The notes below the pieces were generated by a model. It searched no databases. It was given only the letters and a program-made list of their open reading frames with translations, and was not told the origin of the DNA. A DNA stretch of 64,000 nucleotides, taken from positions 372,001 through 436,000 of the forward strand of contig NZ_JACIDY010000002.1 in assembly GCF_014196615.1 (NCBI RefSeq). The letters are read 5' to 3'. This document shows positions 40,466-52,188 of the stretch, in pieces (position 1 is the stretch's first letter; every line of letters begins with the position of its first letter). The DNA is from Novosphingobium fluoreni (GTDB lineage Bacteria; Pseudomonadota; Alphaproteobacteria; Sphingomonadales; Sphingomonadaceae). The translations under genes and the position numbers were made by a program.

Positions 40466-42559
40466 TTAGGCAAGCTTCTCCTTGACCTCGGCCGCGACGT
40501 TTGCCGGAACCTCGTCATAGTGGGAGAAGAACATCGAGTAGTTTGCACGACCCTGCGTGAACGAGCGCAGCTGGTTCACGTAGCCGAACATGTTCGCCAG
40601 AGGCACCATGGCTTCGACGACCTGAGCGTTGCCGCGGGTGTCGGTACCCTGGATCTGGCCACGACGGCTGTTCATGTCGCCGATGACGTCGCCCAGATAT
40701 TCCTCGGGGGTGACGACTTCGACCTTCATAATCGGCTCGAGCAGTTTGATACCCGCCTTCGAAGCCACTTCGCGCATCGCACCGCGACCGGCGATTTCGA
40801 ACGCCAGGGCGGACGAGTCGACGTCGTGGTACGAACCGTCATAGAGGTTGATGTCGAAGTCGATGATCGGGAAGCCGACCAGCTGACCCGAGGCGGCCGT
40901 CTCGCGCATGCCCTTCTCGATCGCGGGGATATATTCCTTCGGAATGTTACCGCCCTTGATTTCGTCGGTGAAGGTGATGCCCGAACCGCGCTCGCCCGGC
41001 GTGACCTTGACCTTCACGCGGCCGAACTGACCGGTACCGCCCGACTGCTTCTTGTGGGTGTAGTCGACGTCGACGGGCTTAGCGAGATACTCGCGATAGG
41101 CCACCTGCGGCGCACCCACGTTGGCCTCGACCTTGAACTCGCGACGCATGCGGTCGACGATGATGTCGAGGTGAAGCTCGCCCATGCCCTTGATGATGGT
41201 CTGGCCCGATTCGTGGTCGGTCGAGACGCGGAACGAGGGGTCCTCGGCCGAGAGACGATTGAGCGCGACGCCCATCTTCTCCTGGTCGGCCTTGGTCTTG
41301 GGCTCCACGGACAGTTCGATAACCGGCTCGGGGAATTCCATCCGCTCCAGCACGATCGGCTGACGCTCGGCGCACAGGGTGTCGCCGGTGGTGGTCTCCT
41401 TCATACCGGCCAGCGCGACGATATCGCCCGCGAAGGCCTCGTCGATGTCCTTACGGTCATTGGCGTGCATTTCGAGAATGCGGCCGACCTTCTCCTTCTT
41501 GTCCTTCACCGAGTTCAGGTAGCCACCCTTGGTGAGCGTGCCCGAATAGATGCGGATGAAGGTGAGCGAGCCGACGAACGGATCGTTCATGACCTTGAAG
41601 GCGAGGGCCGAGAACGGCGCGTTGTCCTCAGGCGGGCGGCTGTCCTTCTCGTCGCTGTCCATCTTGACGCCCTGAACGTCTTCGATGTCGAGCGGCGAAG
41701 GCAGATAGTCGACCACGGCGTCGAGCAGGGGCTGAACGCCCTTGTTCTTGAACGCCGAACCGCACACGACCGGCACGAACGCGTGGCCCAGCGTACCCTT
41801 GCGGATCAGCTTCTTGAGCGTCGCGACGTCAGGCTCGTTGCCCTCGAGATAAGCTTCCATTGCCTCGTCGTCCTGCTCGACCGCCAGCTCGATGAGCTTC
41901 ATGCGGTACTCGGCAGCTTCGTCGGCCATGTCGGCGGGGATCTCTTCGTAGAAGAATTCGGCGCCCAGCGCTTCGTCCTTCCAGATGATCGCGCGGTTAT
42001 GCACCAGATCGACCAGGCCCTTGAGGTCTGCTTCCATGCCGATGGGCAGATACAGCACCGCAGGGGTCGCGCCGAGGCGGTCGATGATCGACTGCACGCA
42101 GTACTTGAAGTTCGCGCCGGTGCGGTCGAGCTTGTTGATGAAGCACATGCGCGGCACGCCGTACTTGTCGGCCTGACGCCACACCGTCTCGGACTGGGGC
42201 TCCACGCCGGCCACGCCGTCGAAACAGGCAACCGCGCCGTCGAGCACGCGCAGCGAACGCTCGACTTCGATGGTGAAGTCCACGTGGCCCGGGGTGTCGA
42301 TGATGTTGATGCGATATTCTTCACCCTTGCCGCTGTCTGCCTTCCAGAAGCAGGTGGTGGCAGCGGAGGTGATGGTGATGCCGCGTTCCTGCTCCTGCTC
42401 CATCCAGTCCATGGTAGCGGCGCCGTCATGGACTTCGCCGATCTTGTAGGACTTGCCGGTGTAGTAGAGGATACGCTCGGTCGTGGTCGTCTTGCCGGCG
42501 TCGATGTGCGCCATGATGCCGATATTACGGTACATCGAAAGCGGATGGCTGCGTGCCAT
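40466..42559 (-). CDS. fusA: Elongation factor G
   Basis: 697-residue translocase GTPase. G1 [21 protein letters not shown]3 [18 protein letters not shown]4 NKLDRTGA, domain [16 protein letters not shown]. Length and motifs are those of canonical EF-G, ending at the start of a 91-bp spacer to tuf. Confidence 0.98.
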   Translation of the reverse strand: MARSHPLSMYRNIGIMAHIDAGKTTTTERILYYTGKSYKIGEVHDGAATMDWMEQEQERGITITSAATTCFWKADSGKGEEYRINIIDTPGHVDFTIEVERSLRVLDGAVACFDGVAGVEPQSETVWRQADKYGVPRMCFINKLDRTGANFKYCVQSIIDRLGATPAVLYLPIGMEADLKGLVDLVHNRAIIWKDEALGAEFFYEEIPADMADEAAEYRMKLIELAVEQDDEAMEAYLEGNEPDVATLKKLIRKGTLGHAFVPVVCGSAFKNKGVQPLLDAVVDYLPSPLDIEDVQGVKMDSDEKDSRPPEDNAPFSALAFKVMNDPFVGSLTFIRIYSGTLTKGGYLNSVKDKKEKVGRILEMHANDRKDIDEAFAGDIVALAGMKETTTGDTLCAERQPIVLERMEFPEPVIELSVEPKTKADQEKMGVALNRLSAEDPSFRVSTDHESGQTIIKGMGELHLDIIVDRMRREFKVEANVGAPQVAYREYLAKPVDVDYTHKKQSGGTGQFGRVKVKVTPGERGSGITFTDEIKGGNIPKEYIPAIEKGMRETAASGQLVGFPIIDFDINLYDGSYHDVDSSALAFEIAGRGAMREVASKAGIKLLEPIMKVEVVTPEEYLGDVIGDMNSRRGQIQGTDTRGNAQVVEAMVPLANMFGYVNQLRSFTQGRANYSMFFSHYDEVPANVAAEVKEKLA

Positions 42560-42659
42560 GATCTTAGTCCTTGGGTGTGCGGGGGAGGGGAACCGCCCGT
42601 TAGATAGGTTCCCGGCCCCTCAATTAAAAGTGTGACGCCGCGATGACGAGCGCACCTTG

Positions 42660-42682
42660 TCGCCAGGCTCGAGGCCTGGCGA
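42660..42682. other. Hairpin in rpsG-fusA spacer
   Basis: Perfect 9-bp stem TCGCCAGGC (42660-42668) with GCCTGGCGA (42674-42682), five-base loop, six bases after the rpsG stop. No T-run. Confidence 0.6.
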
Positions 42683-42688
42683 TCGGCA

Positions 42689-43159
42689 TTACCAGCGGTA
42701 GTGCGAGAAGGCGCGGTTGGCGTCGGCCATGCGGTGCGTGTCTTCGCGCTTCTTGACCGCGTTGCCACGGTTGTTGGCGGCATCGAGCAGCTCGCCCGAA
42801 AGACGCGCCGACATCGTGGTTTCGGGGCGGTTGCGCGCTGCGGTGATCAGCCAGCGGATGGCGAGAGCCTGGGCGCGCTCGGGACGCACTTCGACCGGAA
42901 CCTGATAGGTCGCACCACCTACGCGGCGGCTACGGACTTCTATCTGCGGTGCGACGTTGGTCAGCGCGGAGTGGAACAGCTGGACCGGATCGGCCTTACG
43001 GCGGGTCTCCATGGTTTCCATAGCGCCATAGACGATCGCTTCGGCGACCGACTTCTTGCCGTCGTACATGAGGTTGTTCATGAACTTGGACAGGATGAGA
43101 TCCCCGAACTTGGGATCGGGCAGGATTTCCCGCTTCTCGGGACGACGACGACGTGACAT
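42689..43159 (-). CDS. rpsG: Ribosomal protein S7
   Basis: 156 residues from the ATG at 43159 ([20 protein letters not shown]), with [20 protein letters not shown] and a C-terminal [21 protein letters not shown]. The frame runs 31 codons further upstream through the large hairpin, which is not coding. 30S head assembly protein and known autoregulator of str in E. coli. Confidence 0.97.
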   Translation of the reverse strand: MSRRRRPEKREILPDPKFGDLILSKFMNNLMYDGKKSVAEAIVYGAMETMETRRKADPVQLFHSALTNVAPQIEVRSRRVGGATYQVPVEVRPERAQALAIRWLITAARNRPETTMSARLSGELLDAANNRGNAVKKREDTHRMADANRAFSHYRW

Positions 43160-43207
43160 TTGCTTGAACTCCTTCGGAGTGCGGCAAACCCATCTGGGTT
43201 CGCCTTG

Positions 43208-43287
43208 CGGCACCGGCCCGCTCCCCCACCCGGCCTCCCACAGGATGCCCATGCAGGGCGTCCGGGTGGGGAAGCGGGCCGGTGCCG
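43208..43287. other. Very long hairpin between rpsL and rpsG
   Basis: 25 of 26 positions pair (43208-43233 with 43262-43287; the only mismatch is 43223/43272), and the loop holds a small nested hairpin (ATGCCC/GGGCGT). The stem is very GC-rich and lies between the rpsG ribosome site and the rpsL stop. There is no T-run. Candidates are an RNase III-type processing stem, a translational coupling or S7-control element, or a partial terminator. Confidence 0.75.
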
Positions 43288-43306
43288 GCCTTAGCGCGGT
43301 GAAACC

Positions 43307-43678
43307 TTACTTCGGACGCTTGGCGCCGTACTTCGAGCGGCTCTGCTTGCGGTCCTTGACGCCCTGCGTGTCGAGCACGCCGCGAAGGACGTGGTAGCGC
43401 ACGCCAGGAAGGTCGCGAACGCGGCCGCCGCGGATCAGCACGACCGAGTGCTCTTGCAGGTTGTGGCCTTCACCCGGGATGTAGGTGATGACTTCGCGCT
43501 GGTTGGTGAGGCGAACCTTGGCGACCTTGCGCAAAGCCGAGTTCGGCTTCTTCGGGGTCGTGGTGTAGACGCGGGTGCAAACACCGCGCTTCTGCGGGTT
43601 CTGCTCCATCGCAGGGACCTTTGACTTGGCCTTCTGCGGCTCGCGACCCTTGCGGATCAGCTGGTTGATCGTGGGCAT
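43307..43678 (-). CDS. rpsL: Ribosomal protein S12
   Basis: 123 residues from the ATG at 43678 ([20 protein letters not shown]). The streptomycin region reads [18 protein letters not shown] and [17 protein letters not shown]. Lys residues linked to streptomycin resistance when mutated are wild type ([14 protein letters not shown]). First gene of the str operon. Confidence 0.98.
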   Translation of the reverse strand: MPTINQLIRKGREPQKAKSKVPAMEQNPQKRGVCTRVYTTTPKKPNSALRKVAKVRLTNQREVITYIPGEGHNLQEHSVVLIRGGRVRDLPGVRYHVLRGVLDTQGVKDRKQSRSKYGAKRPK

Positions 43679-44227
43679 TGCGTACTCTTCTTCCTGAAGT
43701 AGGAGTGCGATGGATCCGGTCCGCGCGCCTTGCGTAAGGTAGCGCGGAACGGACCCGTCGCACCCCGGTCCACTGGTGTGGCGGGAGGGGAAGAGAATAG
43801 CCGGTATCACGAAAAAGTCGTTGGTCCGGCGCAGCGCCTTCGCGCTTCGATCCGGACGGAACCACCGTCACGTGAGCCGAAAAACACTCCACCCGACGCA
43901 CCCGCCGGATTACTTTGCCGCACGATCCTGGAAGAATTCCCGCGAGGCGAAACCCCGCAACCGGACGACAATGTTCAGCTCTTGATCCCACGGGCAAGCC
44001 CGGATGGGATGGGCGCCATTAGCCGCAAGGTCGGTGCAGGTCAAGCGCAGCGGGCTGGCCTGCCGATCGGCGGCCGACTTAGCTGCGAAAAGTATGGAAT
44101 CATACGAAGAACATACGGCCAGCGCCGGTTGCTCGTCTCGAATTCCAACGTCGCCAGCGCTCAATAGGGTTCCTGCAAACGACTCGCCTCCCGCCGTGGG
44201 GTGCCTTGAGCGTTCAGGAGCATCGAC
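43679..44227. other. Intergenic region between str and kdp operons
   Basis: 549 bp without a credible gene. A possible sigma-70 promoter for rpsL on the minus strand is TTGACC (44044-44039), 17 bases, TAATGG (44021-44016); the -10 is weak. Open frames on both strands here are GC shadows. The kdp promoter must lie in its right part and is not identifiable by eye. Confidence 0.4.
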
Positions 44228-44311
44228 ATGCAAGACAGCCTCTGGATCGGCCTCTTCCTTTTCCTCCTGATCGGGAGCCTCGGCTACGCCGCGCTCTGCG
44301 ATCGGGCCTGA
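44228..44311 (+). CDS. Small single-helix protein upstream of kdpF
   Basis: 27-residue ORF (MQDSLWIGLFLFLLIGSLGY then AALCDRA) preceded by CAGGAG. It is one membrane helix with a short cytoplasmic end containing CDR. It precedes kdpF by 13 bp and shares its direction and spacing, so it is likely translated as part of the kdp operon. Small single-helix ORFs ending in C-[DE]-R-L-like tails occur upstream of kdpFA in other bacteria, to my recollection. A role as an extra subunit or assembly factor is inference. Confidence 0.65.
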   Translation: MQDSLWIGLFLFLLIGSLGYAALCDRA

Positions 44312-44324
44312 GAGGACACCGGTC

Positions 44325-44414
44325 ATGACAATCGACTTATGGCTCGCGGGCATCACCGCGCTGGGCCTGCTGATCTACCTGGTGGCCGTGCTCGCGCGGC
44401 CCGAGCGGTTCTAG
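44325..44414 (+). CDS. kdpF: Potassium-transporting ATPase subunit KdpF
   Basis: 29-residue single-span peptide ([20 protein letters not shown] then AVLARPERF). The C-terminal RPERF and hydrophobic core are typical of KdpF, which stabilises the KdpFABC complex. Seven bases before kdpA. Confidence 0.9.
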   Translation: MTIDLWLAGITALGLLIYLVAVLARPERF

Positions 44415-44421
44415 GAGGGGC

Positions 44422-46128
44422 ATGATGACCTTCCAGGGGTGGCTGCTGATCGCAGTCTTCACCGGCATTCTGTTGGCACTCGTCAAGCCGATCGGCCTAT
44501 GGCTTTTCGCGCTCTACGAGGGGCGGCGGACGCCGTTGCATGTGTTGCTGGGGCCGGTAGAGCGGGGCTTCTACCGTCTTTCCGGCATCGATCCGGACGA
44601 GGATCAGTCCTGGCGCCGATACGCGGTGCACATGCTGATCTTCAATGCGGCGTTGATGCTGCTGACTTACGCAGTGCTGCGCGCGCAGGCGTTGCTGCCG
44701 CTGAACCCGCTGGGCTTTGGCGCAGTGAGCGAACACCTGGCGTTCAACACGGCGATCAGCTTTGGGGCGAACACGAACTGGCAGAGCTATGCCGGTGAGT
44801 CGACGATGTCGAACCTCAGCCAGATGCTGGGTTTGACGATCCACAATTTCCTCTCGGCGGCGACCGGTATCGCGCTGGCGTTTGCGCTGTTTCGCGGGTT
44901 TGCCCGGCGCAGCGCCACCGGCATCGGTAACTTCTGGGCCGACGTCACCCGGGTGACGCTGTACCTGCTGTTGCCGTTGTCTATCGTCCTGGCCGTGTTC
45001 TACATCGCCAGCGGTGTGCCGCAGACGCTGGCCGGTTCGGTCGATATCGCCACGCTGGAGGGCGCGAAGCAGACGCTGGCGCTGGGGCCGGTCGCTTCGC
45101 AAGAGGCGATCAAGATGCTGGGCACCAACGGTGGTGGCTTCTTCAACGCCAACTCCGCGCATCCATTCGAGAACCCGACGGCGCTGACCGACCTTGTGCA
45201 GATGCTCTCGATCTTCGCGATCGGCGTGGGCCTAACGTATTGCTTCGGCAAGGCCGTGGGCAACACGCGACAGGGCTGGGCGATCCTGGCGGCGATGATG
45301 ACGCTGTTCCTGGCCGGAACCACGATCGCCTATTGGCAGGAAGCGGCAGGCAATCCAGTGTTGCATGGCCTGGGCCTGCCCGGTGGCAACATGGAGGGCA
45401 AGGAAGTGCGCTTCGGCATCGCCGCAAGCTCGCTGTTCTCGGTCATCACCACGGCCGCATCCTGCGGTGCCGTCAACGCGATGCACGATAGCTTCACGGC
45501 GCTGGGCGGCATGATCCCGCTGTTCAACATGCAACTGGGCGAAGTGGTGATCGGCGGCGTGGGCGCGGGTATCTACGGCTTCCTGCTGTTCGCCATCCTG
45601 GCCGTGTTCGTGGCCGGGCTGATGGTGGGGCGCACGCCCGAATATGTCGGCAAGAAGATCGAGAGCCGGGAGGTGAAGCTTTCCGTCCTCGCCATAGCGG
45701 TATTGCCGCTGTGCATCCTGGGCATGAGCGCGGTTGCGTCGATCATCCCGGCTGGTCTGGCGGGGCCACTCAACAAGGGGCCACATGGCTTCTCGGAGAT
45801 CCTCTATGCCTTCACCAGCGCGGTGGCCAACAACGGGTCGGCATTTGCCGGTCTGACTGCCAACACGCCTTTCTACAACGGCATGCTGGGCGTGGCGATG
45901 TGGATTGGCCGGTTCTTCATCATCATCCCGATGCTGGCGGTGGCAGGCGGTCTCGCGGCCAAGAAGCACACGCCGGAGTCCGCAGGCAGTTTCCCGACGA
46001 CAGGGTTGCTGTGGACCGGACTGCTGATCGGCATCGTGCTGATCGTGGGTGGCCTCACCTTCCTGCCCAGCCTCGCGCTTGGTCCCATCGCCGATCATCT
46101 CGCGATGATCCGTGGCCAGCTTTTCTAA
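44422..46128 (+). CDS. kdpA: Potassium-transporting ATPase potassium-binding subunit
   Basis: 568-residue channel-like subunit of the high-affinity KdpFABC pump, related to SKT transporters. About ten membrane helices; selectivity-filter-like segments include [20 protein letters not shown] and [29 protein letters not shown] precedes tandem ATGs at 44422 and 44425. Expressed under K+ limitation through KdpDE. Confidence 0.97.
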   Translation: MMTFQGWLLIAVFTGILLALVKPIGLWLFALYEGRRTPLHVLLGPVERGFYRLSGIDPDEDQSWRRYAVHMLIFNAALMLLTYAVLRAQALLPLNPLGFGAVSEHLAFNTAISFGANTNWQSYAGESTMSNLSQMLGLTIHNFLSAATGIALAFALFRGFARRSATGIGNFWADVTRVTLYLLLPLSIVLAVFYIASGVPQTLAGSVDIATLEGAKQTLALGPVASQEAIKMLGTNGGGFFNANSAHPFENPTALTDLVQMLSIFAIGVGLTYCFGKAVGNTRQGWAILAAMMTLFLAGTTIAYWQEAAGNPVLHGLGLPGGNMEGKEVRFGIAASSLFSVITTAASCGAVNAMHDSFTALGGMIPLFNMQLGEVVIGGVGAGIYGFLLFAILAVFVAGLMVGRTPEYVGKKIESREVKLSVLAIAVLPLCILGMSAVASIIPAGLAGPLNKGPHGFSEILYAFTSAVANNGSAFAGLTANTPFYNGMLGVAMWIGRFFIIIPMLAVAGGLAAKKHTPESAGSFPTTGLLWTGLLIGIVLIVGGLTFLPSLALGPIADHLAMIRGQLF

Positions 46129-46141
46129 GGATAACCGGCAC

Positions 46142-48193
<2,052 letters not shown>

Positions 48194-48207
48194 TCTGGAG
48201 ACGCACC

Positions 48208-48798
48208 ATGAACAACGATATTCTTTCTTCCCTGCGCCCCGCCATCGTGATGACCGTGCTCTTCGCGGTCGTGCTGGGGCTGCTCTACCCGCTGGCGATG
48301 ACCGGCATCGGACAAGCGCTGTTCCCTGCCCAGGCAAATGGCAGCCTGGTGACCGAGAATGGCAAGGTGGTCGGCTCCAGCGTGGTCGGCCAGGCCTTCA
48401 CTTCGAACCGCTATTTTCAGACCCGCCCCTCCGCCGCCGGCAAGGGGTACGACGGCCTCGCCTCATCCGGCTCCAACCTGGGACCTGCATCGCAGGTTCT
48501 GGTGGATCGGGTGAAGGCGGACATCGCCGCCAAACAGACTGCTGCACCCGGTCGACCTGTTCCGCCCGACCTGGTGACAACCTCCGCCTCGGGGCTCGAT
48601 CCTGATATCACCCCCGAGGCGGCCTTTTATCAAGTGGATCGCGTAGCTCGCGTCCGCAACCTCGATCCCGCCATCGTGCGCCGTCTGGTAAGCAACAGCG
48701 TGGACCAGCGCTTGTTCGGTTTCCTGGGGGAACCGCGGGTGAATGTGTTCGCCCTCAATCGACGGCTGGATGCAATCGGCGCTAGACAGGCGCAGTGA
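48208..48798 (+). CDS. kdpC: Potassium-transporting ATPase subunit KdpC
   Basis: About 196 residues: one N-terminal membrane helix (IVMTVLFAVVLGLLYPLAMT) and an extracytoplasmic domain with SNRYFQTRPSAAG, SGSNLGPAS, SASGLDPDITPEAA and RVNVFALNRRLD. Start chosen at ATG 48208. The stop overlaps the kdpD GTG. Confidence 0.96.
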   Translation: MNNDILSSLRPAIVMTVLFAVVLGLLYPLAMTGIGQALFPAQANGSLVTENGKVVGSSVVGQAFTSNRYFQTRPSAAGKGYDGLASSGSNLGPASQVLVDRVKADIAAKQTAAPGRPVPPDLVTTSASGLDPDITPEAAFYQVDRVARVRNLDPAIVRRLVSNSVDQRLFGFLGEPRVNVFALNRRLDAIGARQAQ

Positions 48799-51467
48799 GC
48801 CAGACAGACCGACCATCGCCCGAAGCCCTCCTGCGCGCCGCCGCGCAGGAGGGCCGTGGCCGTTTGAAGATATTCCTTGGCGCAGCTCCCGGTGTTGGCA
48901 AGACGTGGGAGATGTTGTCCGACGGTCGGCAGCGGCGCGAGTCCGGCGTTGACGTGGTGATCGGCGTGGTCGAAACCCACGGGCGGCGCGAAACCGAGGC
49001 GTTGGTCGAGGGCCATGAGATCATCACCCGGCGCAGTGTCGACCACGTCGGCCACAGCCTGGGCGAAATGGACATTGATGCGCTGCTGGAACGCCGCCCG
49101 CAGCTGGCGCTGGTGGACGAACTGGCCCACACCAACGCGCCCGGCAGCCGCCATCCCAAGCGCTATCAGGACGTGCTGGAACTGCTGGACGCAGGGATCG
49201 ACGTCTATTCCACGCTCAACATCCAGCACGTCGAAAGCCTGAACGATGTCGTCGCCTCGTTCACGCGCGTTCGCGTGCGTGAAACGGTGCCGGACTCGGT
49301 GCTGGAGCAGGCCGAGATCGAAGTGGTGGATATTCCACCTGACGAGCTGATCGAGCGACTGAAGGACGGCAAGGTCTATATCCCGCACGAGGCGACGCGC
49401 GCCCTGGGGCACTTCTTTTCCAAGTCCAACCTAACGGCCTTGCGCGAACTGGCGCTGCGCCGCGCCGCGCAGGCGGTCGATGCGCAGATGCTGGAGCATG
49501 TGCGAGCTCATGCGCTGGCGGGCAACTTCGCGGCGGGGGAGCGGATCGTCGTGGCGGTCAGCGAACATGGCCATGCCGGCGGTCTGGTGCGCGCTGGCAA
49601 GCGATTGGCCGATGCGCTCAAGGCGCCATGGACGGCGGTTCACATCGAAACCGCCCGCGACCGCGCCTATACCGACGACGAGCGGCGACAATTGGCGGAC
49701 AATCTCGCGCTGGCTTCCCGCCTCGGAGCGTCGACCGCCAGCATTCCCGCGACCGGGGCATTCGAAGGCCTGCGCGATTTCGCGCGCGAAGCGCGGGCGA
49801 CGCAGATCGTACTCGGCAAGTCGGAACGGTCCTGGTGGTTTGAGTGGCGCCACGGCTCGGTGGTCGATCGGCTGGTGCGGGAAGTGGGCGAGGTGGCGAT
49901 CCACGTCCTGCCCGCCGGTGAAAGCCCCGGCCCATCACACCGCCCGCAGCGCCTGGCGTTGCCCGGTGCCTGGGGTGATCCGGATGACTACTTGTGGTCA
50001 TTGCTGATGGTGGCGGCGATGACGGTGCTAGGCCGCCTGCTGCTGCAAGTGATCGACCTCAGCAACATATCGCTGCTCTATCTGGTGCCGGTGATGTTCG
50101 CCGCGGCGACCTTCAGCCTGCGCGCCGGGCTGTTCGCGGGCATCGCGTCCAGCCTGGCGTACAACTTCTTTTTCCTGCCGCCCACCGGGACGCTGACGGT
50201 CAGCAATCCGGAGAACGTGATCTCGATTCTGGTGCTGCTGGGCGTGGCGATCGTCACCAGCCAGTTCGCGGCACGGGTGCGGGCGCAAGCGAACCTGGCG
50301 GGATCGAGTTCGCGCCAGAACGCCGCGCTGGCCGGCTTCTCCCGTCAGCTGACGGCGGTAGCGACAGGGGACGAATTGATGCAGGCGATCTGCGCCGATA
50401 TCGCGCGCCTGCTGGATGTGCGCACCGCGCTGTTGCTGCCATCCACCAACGGCCCGGACTTGCAGGCCGCGTTCCCGCCTGAGGACCGGCTGGGCCAGAT
50501 CGAGCTGGCAGCCGCGCAGTGGGCGATCGATAACGAGCAGCCTGCCGGTCGCGGTTCCACCACTCTCACCGCTTCGGACTGGCTGTTCCACCCTCTGCGC
50601 ACGTCTCGCGGGGTGTTGGGCGTGCTGGGCATTGCGCGTCAGGATGCGGGCGAGCCGATCCGGTCGGACCAGATGCCCTTGCTGATGAGCCTGCTGGACC
50701 AGGCCTCCATTGCGCTCGATCGGATGGCGTTGCAGAAAGAGAACCTAGAGGCGCGGGCGATCGGTGAGCGCGATCGGCTGCGCTCGGCGCTGTTATCGTC
50801 GGTCAGCCACGATCTGCGTACTCCGCTGACGACGATCCTGACAGCGGCGCAGCAGATGAAGGCCCACCCTTCGCCCGATCTGGCCGAGACGATCGAGACC
50901 GAGGCGCAGCGGCTGAACCGCTTCGTCGCCAACTTGCTCGACATGGCCCGGATCGAGGCGGGGGCATTGCCGATGAAGGTGGAGCCGACCGATCTGTTCG
51001 ATGCCGTGGCCAGTGCCGCGCATGACACGCGCATCTCGTTGCAGGGGCACAAGGTGGTGGTCGATATCCCGGCGGACATTCCGCTCGTAAGGGTGGATCC
51101 GGTGCTGCTGCACCACTGCCTGATCAACCTGCTGGACAACGCCGGGCGCTATGCGAATGCGGGTACGCCGATCACGATCCGGGGCCGCCGCCTGCCGGAT
51201 GCCTTGCTGCTCTCTGTGATCGACGAGGGACCAGGCATCCTGCCGGGCGAAGAGCGGCGCGTGTTCGAAACCTTTACCCGGCTTCAGGGTTCGGATCGGG
51301 TGCGCCACGGCACCGGGCTGGGCCTTGCGATCGTGAAGGGGTTTGCAGAAGCGATGGGCCTGTCGGTGGAAGCGGCCAACAACCATGATCCCCATGGCGC
51401 ATGCTTCACGATCCGCCTGCCCGAAGCCTTGCTGCTGACCCAGATCGACAGCGGCGACGTGCCATGA
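48795..51467 (+). CDS. kdpD: Sensor histidine kinase KdpD
   Basis: 890 residues. N-terminal KdpD domain with Walker A GAAPGVGKTWEM, a Usp-like domain (about 240-360), four membrane helices (about 395-490), a GAF-like region, then HisKA (SSVSHDLRTPLTTIL) and HATPase_c (LLDNAGRYAN, GTGLGLAIVKGF). Senses K+ limitation or turgor and phosphorylates KdpE. GTG start overlapping the kdpC TGA. Confidence 0.97.
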   Translation: MSQTDRPSPEALLRAAAQEGRGRLKIFLGAAPGVGKTWEMLSDGRQRRESGVDVVIGVVETHGRRETEALVEGHEIITRRSVDHVGHSLGEMDIDALLERRPQLALVDELAHTNAPGSRHPKRYQDVLELLDAGIDVYSTLNIQHVESLNDVVASFTRVRVRETVPDSVLEQAEIEVVDIPPDELIERLKDGKVYIPHEATRALGHFFSKSNLTALRELALRRAAQAVDAQMLEHVRAHALAGNFAAGERIVVAVSEHGHAGGLVRAGKRLADALKAPWTAVHIETARDRAYTDDERRQLADNLALASRLGASTASIPATGAFEGLRDFAREARATQIVLGKSERSWWFEWRHGSVVDRLVREVGEVAIHVLPAGESPGPSHRPQRLALPGAWGDPDDYLWSLLMVAAMTVLGRLLLQVIDLSNISLLYLVPVMFAAATFSLRAGLFAGIASSLAYNFFFLPPTGTLTVSNPENVISILVLLGVAIVTSQFAARVRAQANLAGSSSRQNAALAGFSRQLTAVATGDELMQAICADIARLLDVRTALLLPSTNGPDLQAAFPPEDRLGQIELAAAQWAIDNEQPAGRGSTTLTASDWLFHPLRTSRGVLGVLGIARQDAGEPIRSDQMPLLMSLLDQASIALDRMALQKENLEARAIGERDRLRSALLSSVSHDLRTPLTTILTAAQQMKAHPSPDLAETIETEAQRLNRFVANLLDMARIEAGALPMKVEPTDLFDAVASAAHDTRISLQGHKVVVDIPADIPLVRVDPVLLHHCLINLLDNAGRYANAGTPITIRGRRLPDALLLSVIDEGPGILPGEERRVFETFTRLQGSDRVRHGTGLGLAIVKGFAEAMGLSVEAANNHDPHGACFTIRLPEALLLTQIDSGDVP

Positions 51468-52174
51468 AGAATCGCCCGAAAGTCCTGGTGGTGGACGATG
51501 AGCCGCAGATCCGCCGCCTGATCCTCGCCGCGTTGGGGAGGGCCGATTACTTGGCCATCGAGGCGCAGAACGCGCGTGAGGCAATGGCGATGCTGCGCGA
51601 TCAGCAGCCAGAGGTCGTGCTGCTCGATCTGGGGCTGCCCGATCGTGATGGCTTGGAACTCGTGCCACTGATCAAGCAGAACCCCGGCGTCACCGTGATT
51701 GTCGTGTCCGCCCGTGATGCTACGGATGAGAAAGTCGCGGCGCTCGATCTGGGCGCGGACGACTATCTTACCAAGCCGTTCGATACCGACGAACTGCTGG
51801 CGCGCCTGCGCGTCGCGTTGCGCAACCGAGTGACGCGGACCGGTGGTTCTCCGCTGCTGACAGCGGGCGATGTCAGCATCGACCTGCTCGATCGCCTGAT
51901 CACGCGCAACGGCGACGAGGTACATCTGACGCCCAAGGAGTTCGCGATCCTGGAGCAACTGGCGGCTATGCCGGGCCGGGTGATCACGCATAAGCAGATG
52001 ATGAGCGCGGTATGGCCCCGCCAAACCGAGCAGCGCGTGGAATACCTGCGCGTCCTGATCCGCAGCTTGCGGCAGAAGCTGGAGGCCGATCCGCAGAATC
52101 CGCAGCTGATCTGCAACGAACCGGGCATCGGCTATCGCCTGCGTCTACCGGCTGCCGCGAACACCAACCACTGA
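51464..52174 (+). CDS. kdpE: Response regulator KdpE
   Basis: 236-residue OmpR-family regulator. Receiver VVDDEPQIRR, Asp in VVLLDLGLPDRDG, Lys in YLTKPF; C-terminal winged helix with LTPKEFAILEQLAAMPGRVI and VEYLRVLIRSLRQKLE. ATG overlaps the kdpD stop (ATGA). Activates kdpFABC. Confidence 0.97.
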   Translation: MKNRPKVLVVDDEPQIRRLILAALGRADYLAIEAQNAREAMAMLRDQQPEVVLLDLGLPDRDGLELVPLIKQNPGVTVIVVSARDATDEKVAALDLGADDYLTKPFDTDELLARLRVALRNRVTRTGGSPLLTAGDVSIDLLDRLITRNGDEVHLTPKEFAILEQLAAMPGRVITHKQMMSAVWPRQTEQRVEYLRVLIRSLRQKLEADPQNPQLICNEPGIGYRLRLPAAANTNH

Positions 52175-52188
52175 TGCAGTCGGCCAAT

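Noticed and set aside
40457..42607. 716-codon plus-strand frame opposite fusA
   Set aside because: Antisense to EF-G, with codon third-position constraints explained by fusA.
44147..44173. GGAAC-N18-CGTT on the minus strand upstream of rpsL
   Set aside because: The spacer is one to two bases too long compared with the other sites, and stress-sigma control of the str operon is unlikely.
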